The position numbers and the translations under genes were made by a program. A model generated the notes under the pieces. It saw nothing but the letters and a program-made list of their open reading frames with translations, ran no database searches and was not told where the DNA came from. From positions 62,001 to 126,000 of the forward strand of contig JAEBUN010000063.1 of NCBI GenBank assembly GCA_023014365.1: a stretch of 64,000 bases of DNA, given 5' to 3'. Below are positions 62,253 through 64,000 of the stretch, piece by piece; positions within the stretch are counted from its first letter, which is position 1, and the number at the start of each line of letters is the position of its first letter. Origin of the DNA: Lepiota brunneoincarnata. Taxonomy: Eukaryota; Basidiomycota; Agaricomycetes; Agaricales; Agaricaceae.

Positions 62253-62751
62253 TGAGCTTAGTATTAGTAAGCCGCACTCGTTGGGAAGGTAAGGTAGTAC
62301 TTACCGCAAGGAACGTTCCGCACGGCATATAACCGGCGAAAAAGCGAGTTAACCGCCACCAGGGAGGAGAACTTACGTTGTTTACCGCTTGACGCGATCG
62401 TTACTATTCGAGAGACTTAGGAAGGGGGCATAACCGCCCCCCCAGACGTGGTTCCGGGTTACGCCGCACCATCTCACCCAAACCGATAAAAGGCCACCTA
62501 TTTAAAAACCTGTTTTCGCGTGCTGCGATCGAAGCGCAGGTCGTGCAACCCCGAAGTCTTCAAACAACGAGGTCCCAGGAAGGTTACTCAAGATCAGCAA
62601 ATATGGGCCGGCCGACATACGGGAATCACCCCGCAGAGGTCGGTACCCGAACGCCCAGGGATTTCCCCATTCGGGCGCCGACTTGGTACCAGTCGCCGCA
62701 GCTAGGTTGTGCGGACAACTACGGCTGGCATGGTATACCACGTAAGCCATA

Positions 62752-64000
62752 TCAATCGAAGTTCGCAATCGCGATCCACGGATCAGGCGTTTTCTCACGA
62801 TGGTGTTCTACCGCCGGAGCGGAAGAAGAGGCCACGGGAGCTCGAGCTTCTGCGAAGAAGTCGGTTATAAGCGCCTGGCGGTCGCGCCGCGCGAGGACAG
62901 AAGCACGCCAGATTGACGTGAGATCCATTATCTGTCGGGTTCTTTTCTTCGAAACCAACAGACGTCGACCAAAAAGACCGAGTTTATCTAGCCGTAAGAA
63001 AGGTCCTTGCCAACCCTCCTCAGTACACCAATCCTTTGCACACTCCGCCAAGTCGGGCTCAGCTTCAGCACGCGGGATCTTAGTAAAGAGTCGCATCAGT
63101 TCGAACGCCTTCTTAGGAAGGCCTAGTTTCACTATGTCATACGGGAGCGGGACGTTACGCAGCCCCCGCATGTCCAGACGGGCGAAGGTGTTCATAGCCT
63201 GCGCCCACCCGGTCTTTATACTGTCCTCAAGTTCTTGAGCGTTAAACATATCCCAGGAGACGTTGTATTCGCTTTTCAGCACGAGTACGCCATTCGCTGG
63301 CGGCACGGACTCCTTAAGCCGTACATCCCAACGTACTCGGTAGTTCTCTCGCAGCCAAGCCGCGATCAACGTCGGAGGGTAGCCACGCGCTATGTAGATA
63401 TCCGAAGCTTCTCTACAAGCCATCACGTAATCGTCGAAACGCGATGAAAGCGCGGCAAGCCTCGATAGCTCCGACACAAAGGTGCCTTTCTTCACATAAA
63501 GTGGGTGGAAGCTAATCCAGGGTATGCGCTCGAAGTGGTTCATCGGCTTCCTGTACGCCTTATGGTGGAGGCGACCGTTTGCCGTAAACAGCATCATGTC
63601 CAGGAAGACCATATATTGATCCGAGGATGACCACGTAATGGTACAGTTATCGAACTTAAGATTGTCGCTAAGGAGCGCCAGGGCGTCCTTCTCGTGATAC
63701 GCATACACGAGTGCGAGACAATCGTCGATGTAGCGACCGTAGTACGCTACGTCAGGGGACCGGAGGGCGTCGCACTTCTCCTCGAAGTATACGCCGTAAA
63801 GGTTCGCGAGATCGGGGCTTGACGCCACACCCATCGCTAGCCCACGGGCCTGCCGGTAATATTTCCCTTGGAACTGTACCAATAAGTTGTCGTCCGCTGC
63901 CCGCATGCATTCCCGTAACAGCTGTACTTTAGCTGCTGCACGCGTTGCGTCGAAGTCGGTATCATCGACTTCTAACTCAGACTCGGCTAACCATGCGGTG
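62752..64000 (-). CDS. Penelope-like reverse transcriptase, partial at window edge (D)
   Basis: C-terminal 416 codons of an RT nearly identical to A2: GLAMGVASSPDLANLYG, YIDD (63721-63732), YVKKGTFVSELSRL, IARGYPP, SKKRTRQIMDL, stop at 62752. The frame stays open to the window edge (LAESELEVDDTDFDATR). Compared with A2, many third-position differences leave the protein unchanged, so both copies were under coding constraint. No endonuclease domain. Confidence 0.88.
   Translation of the reverse strand, partial: TAWLAESELEVDDTDFDATRAAAKVQLLRECMRAADDNLLVQFQGKYYRQARGLAMGVASSPDLANLYGVYFEEKCDALRSPDVAYYGRYIDDCLALVYAYHEKDALALLSDNLKFDNCTITWSSSDQYMVFLDMMLFTANGRLHHKAYRKPMNHFERIPWISFHPLYVKKGTFVSELSRLAALSSRFDDYVMACREASDIYIARGYPPTLIAAWLRENYRVRWDVRLKESVPPANGVLVLKSEYNVSWDMFNAQELEDSIKTGWAQAMNTFARLDMRGLRNVPLPYDIVKLGLPKKAFELMRLFTKIPRAEAEPDLAECAKDWCTEEGWQGPFLRLDKLGLFGRRLLVSKKRTRQIMDLTSIWRASVLARRDRQALITDFFAEARAPVASSSAPAVEHHREKTPDPWIAIANFD

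Larger units (their letters stand above)
61691..64000 (-). mobile_element. terminal PLE family A, copy D (runs off the window)
   Basis: The 3' terminus, hammerhead, CACGTG cluster (61986-62077), internal telomere-like tract (62221-62252) and RT frame occur in the same order as A2 and with high identity. The 5' part is beyond the window. Confidence 0.82.

Overview
This is a nuclear segment of a filamentous basidiomycete. The signs are short GT-AG introns (about 40-60 nt, several splitting micro-exons), a Rho1 GTPase, an agaricomycete-type F-box protein, a DUF6699-like protein, and TTAGGG telomeric repeats. A tandem family of HNH-nuclease-like genes and the general gene mix would fit Rhizoctonia/Ceratobasidium (Ceratobasidiaceae), but that placement is inference. 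The G-rich telomeric strand is the + strand in the last 12 kb, so the chromosome end should lie to the right. || Layout. 1-14 kb: a decaying tandem array of minus-strand HNH genes. Three look largely intact (1297-2700, 8722-10254, 12358-13770); the rest are pseudogenes and relics. The array is interrupted by a 1,497-bp non-autonomous hAT element with a perfect 8-bp target duplication, a solo-LTR-like insert, SINE-like copies and other dispersed repeats. 14-22 kb: a compact gene island with an HSL-type esterase, an F-box/LRR-like gene with a poly-C frameshift, a membrane-anchored aspartic protease, a 2H phosphoesterase, Rho1, and a roadblock-type dynein light chain. 22-31 kb: degraded DNA with a cytochrome P450 relic, a TA-flanked pogo/Tigger-like transposon with decayed transposase, an HNH relic, a SINE and dispersed repeats. 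32-51 kb: a second gene island with a secreted FAD-linked oxidase, a Pho84-like phosphate transporter, two tandem GNAT acetyltransferases, a GH24 (phage-type) lysozyme with an Asp-rich insert, a small secreted protein, a FAD monooxygenase with a frameshift, and a DUF6699-like protein. || 51.98-64 kb is the most interesting part. It is a head-to-tail array of Penelope-like retroelements (PLEs) without an endonuclease domain, all on the minus strand with 3' ends toward the centromere and 5' ends toward the telomere, each bounded by short TTAGGG tracts. Terminal PLEs (Coprina in basidiomycetes, Athena in rotifers) are described as telomere-attached in this way. I recognise at least three lineages: A (copies A1, A2, A3, D), B (B1, B2, B3; non-coding here) and C (one apparently full-length 4.7-kb copy with identical 100-bp pseudo-LTRs and an intact 1,117-aa ORF). 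|| Every 3' terminus that extends far enough carries a type I hammerhead ribozyme on the element strand. I find seven (near-)complete copies, with compensatory changes in stem II, and one truncated copy. One 34-bp fragment (B1) switches to TTAGGG exactly at the predicted hammerhead cleavage site. This is direct sequence evidence that the self-cleaved RNA 5' end was the end of a reverse-transcription template later capped by telomere repeats. Other shared features are degenerate telomere-like tracts inside the elements at an equivalent place, clusters of the palindrome CACGTG just upstream of the 3' ribozyme, and, in lineage C only, an octamer able to mask the ribozyme core.
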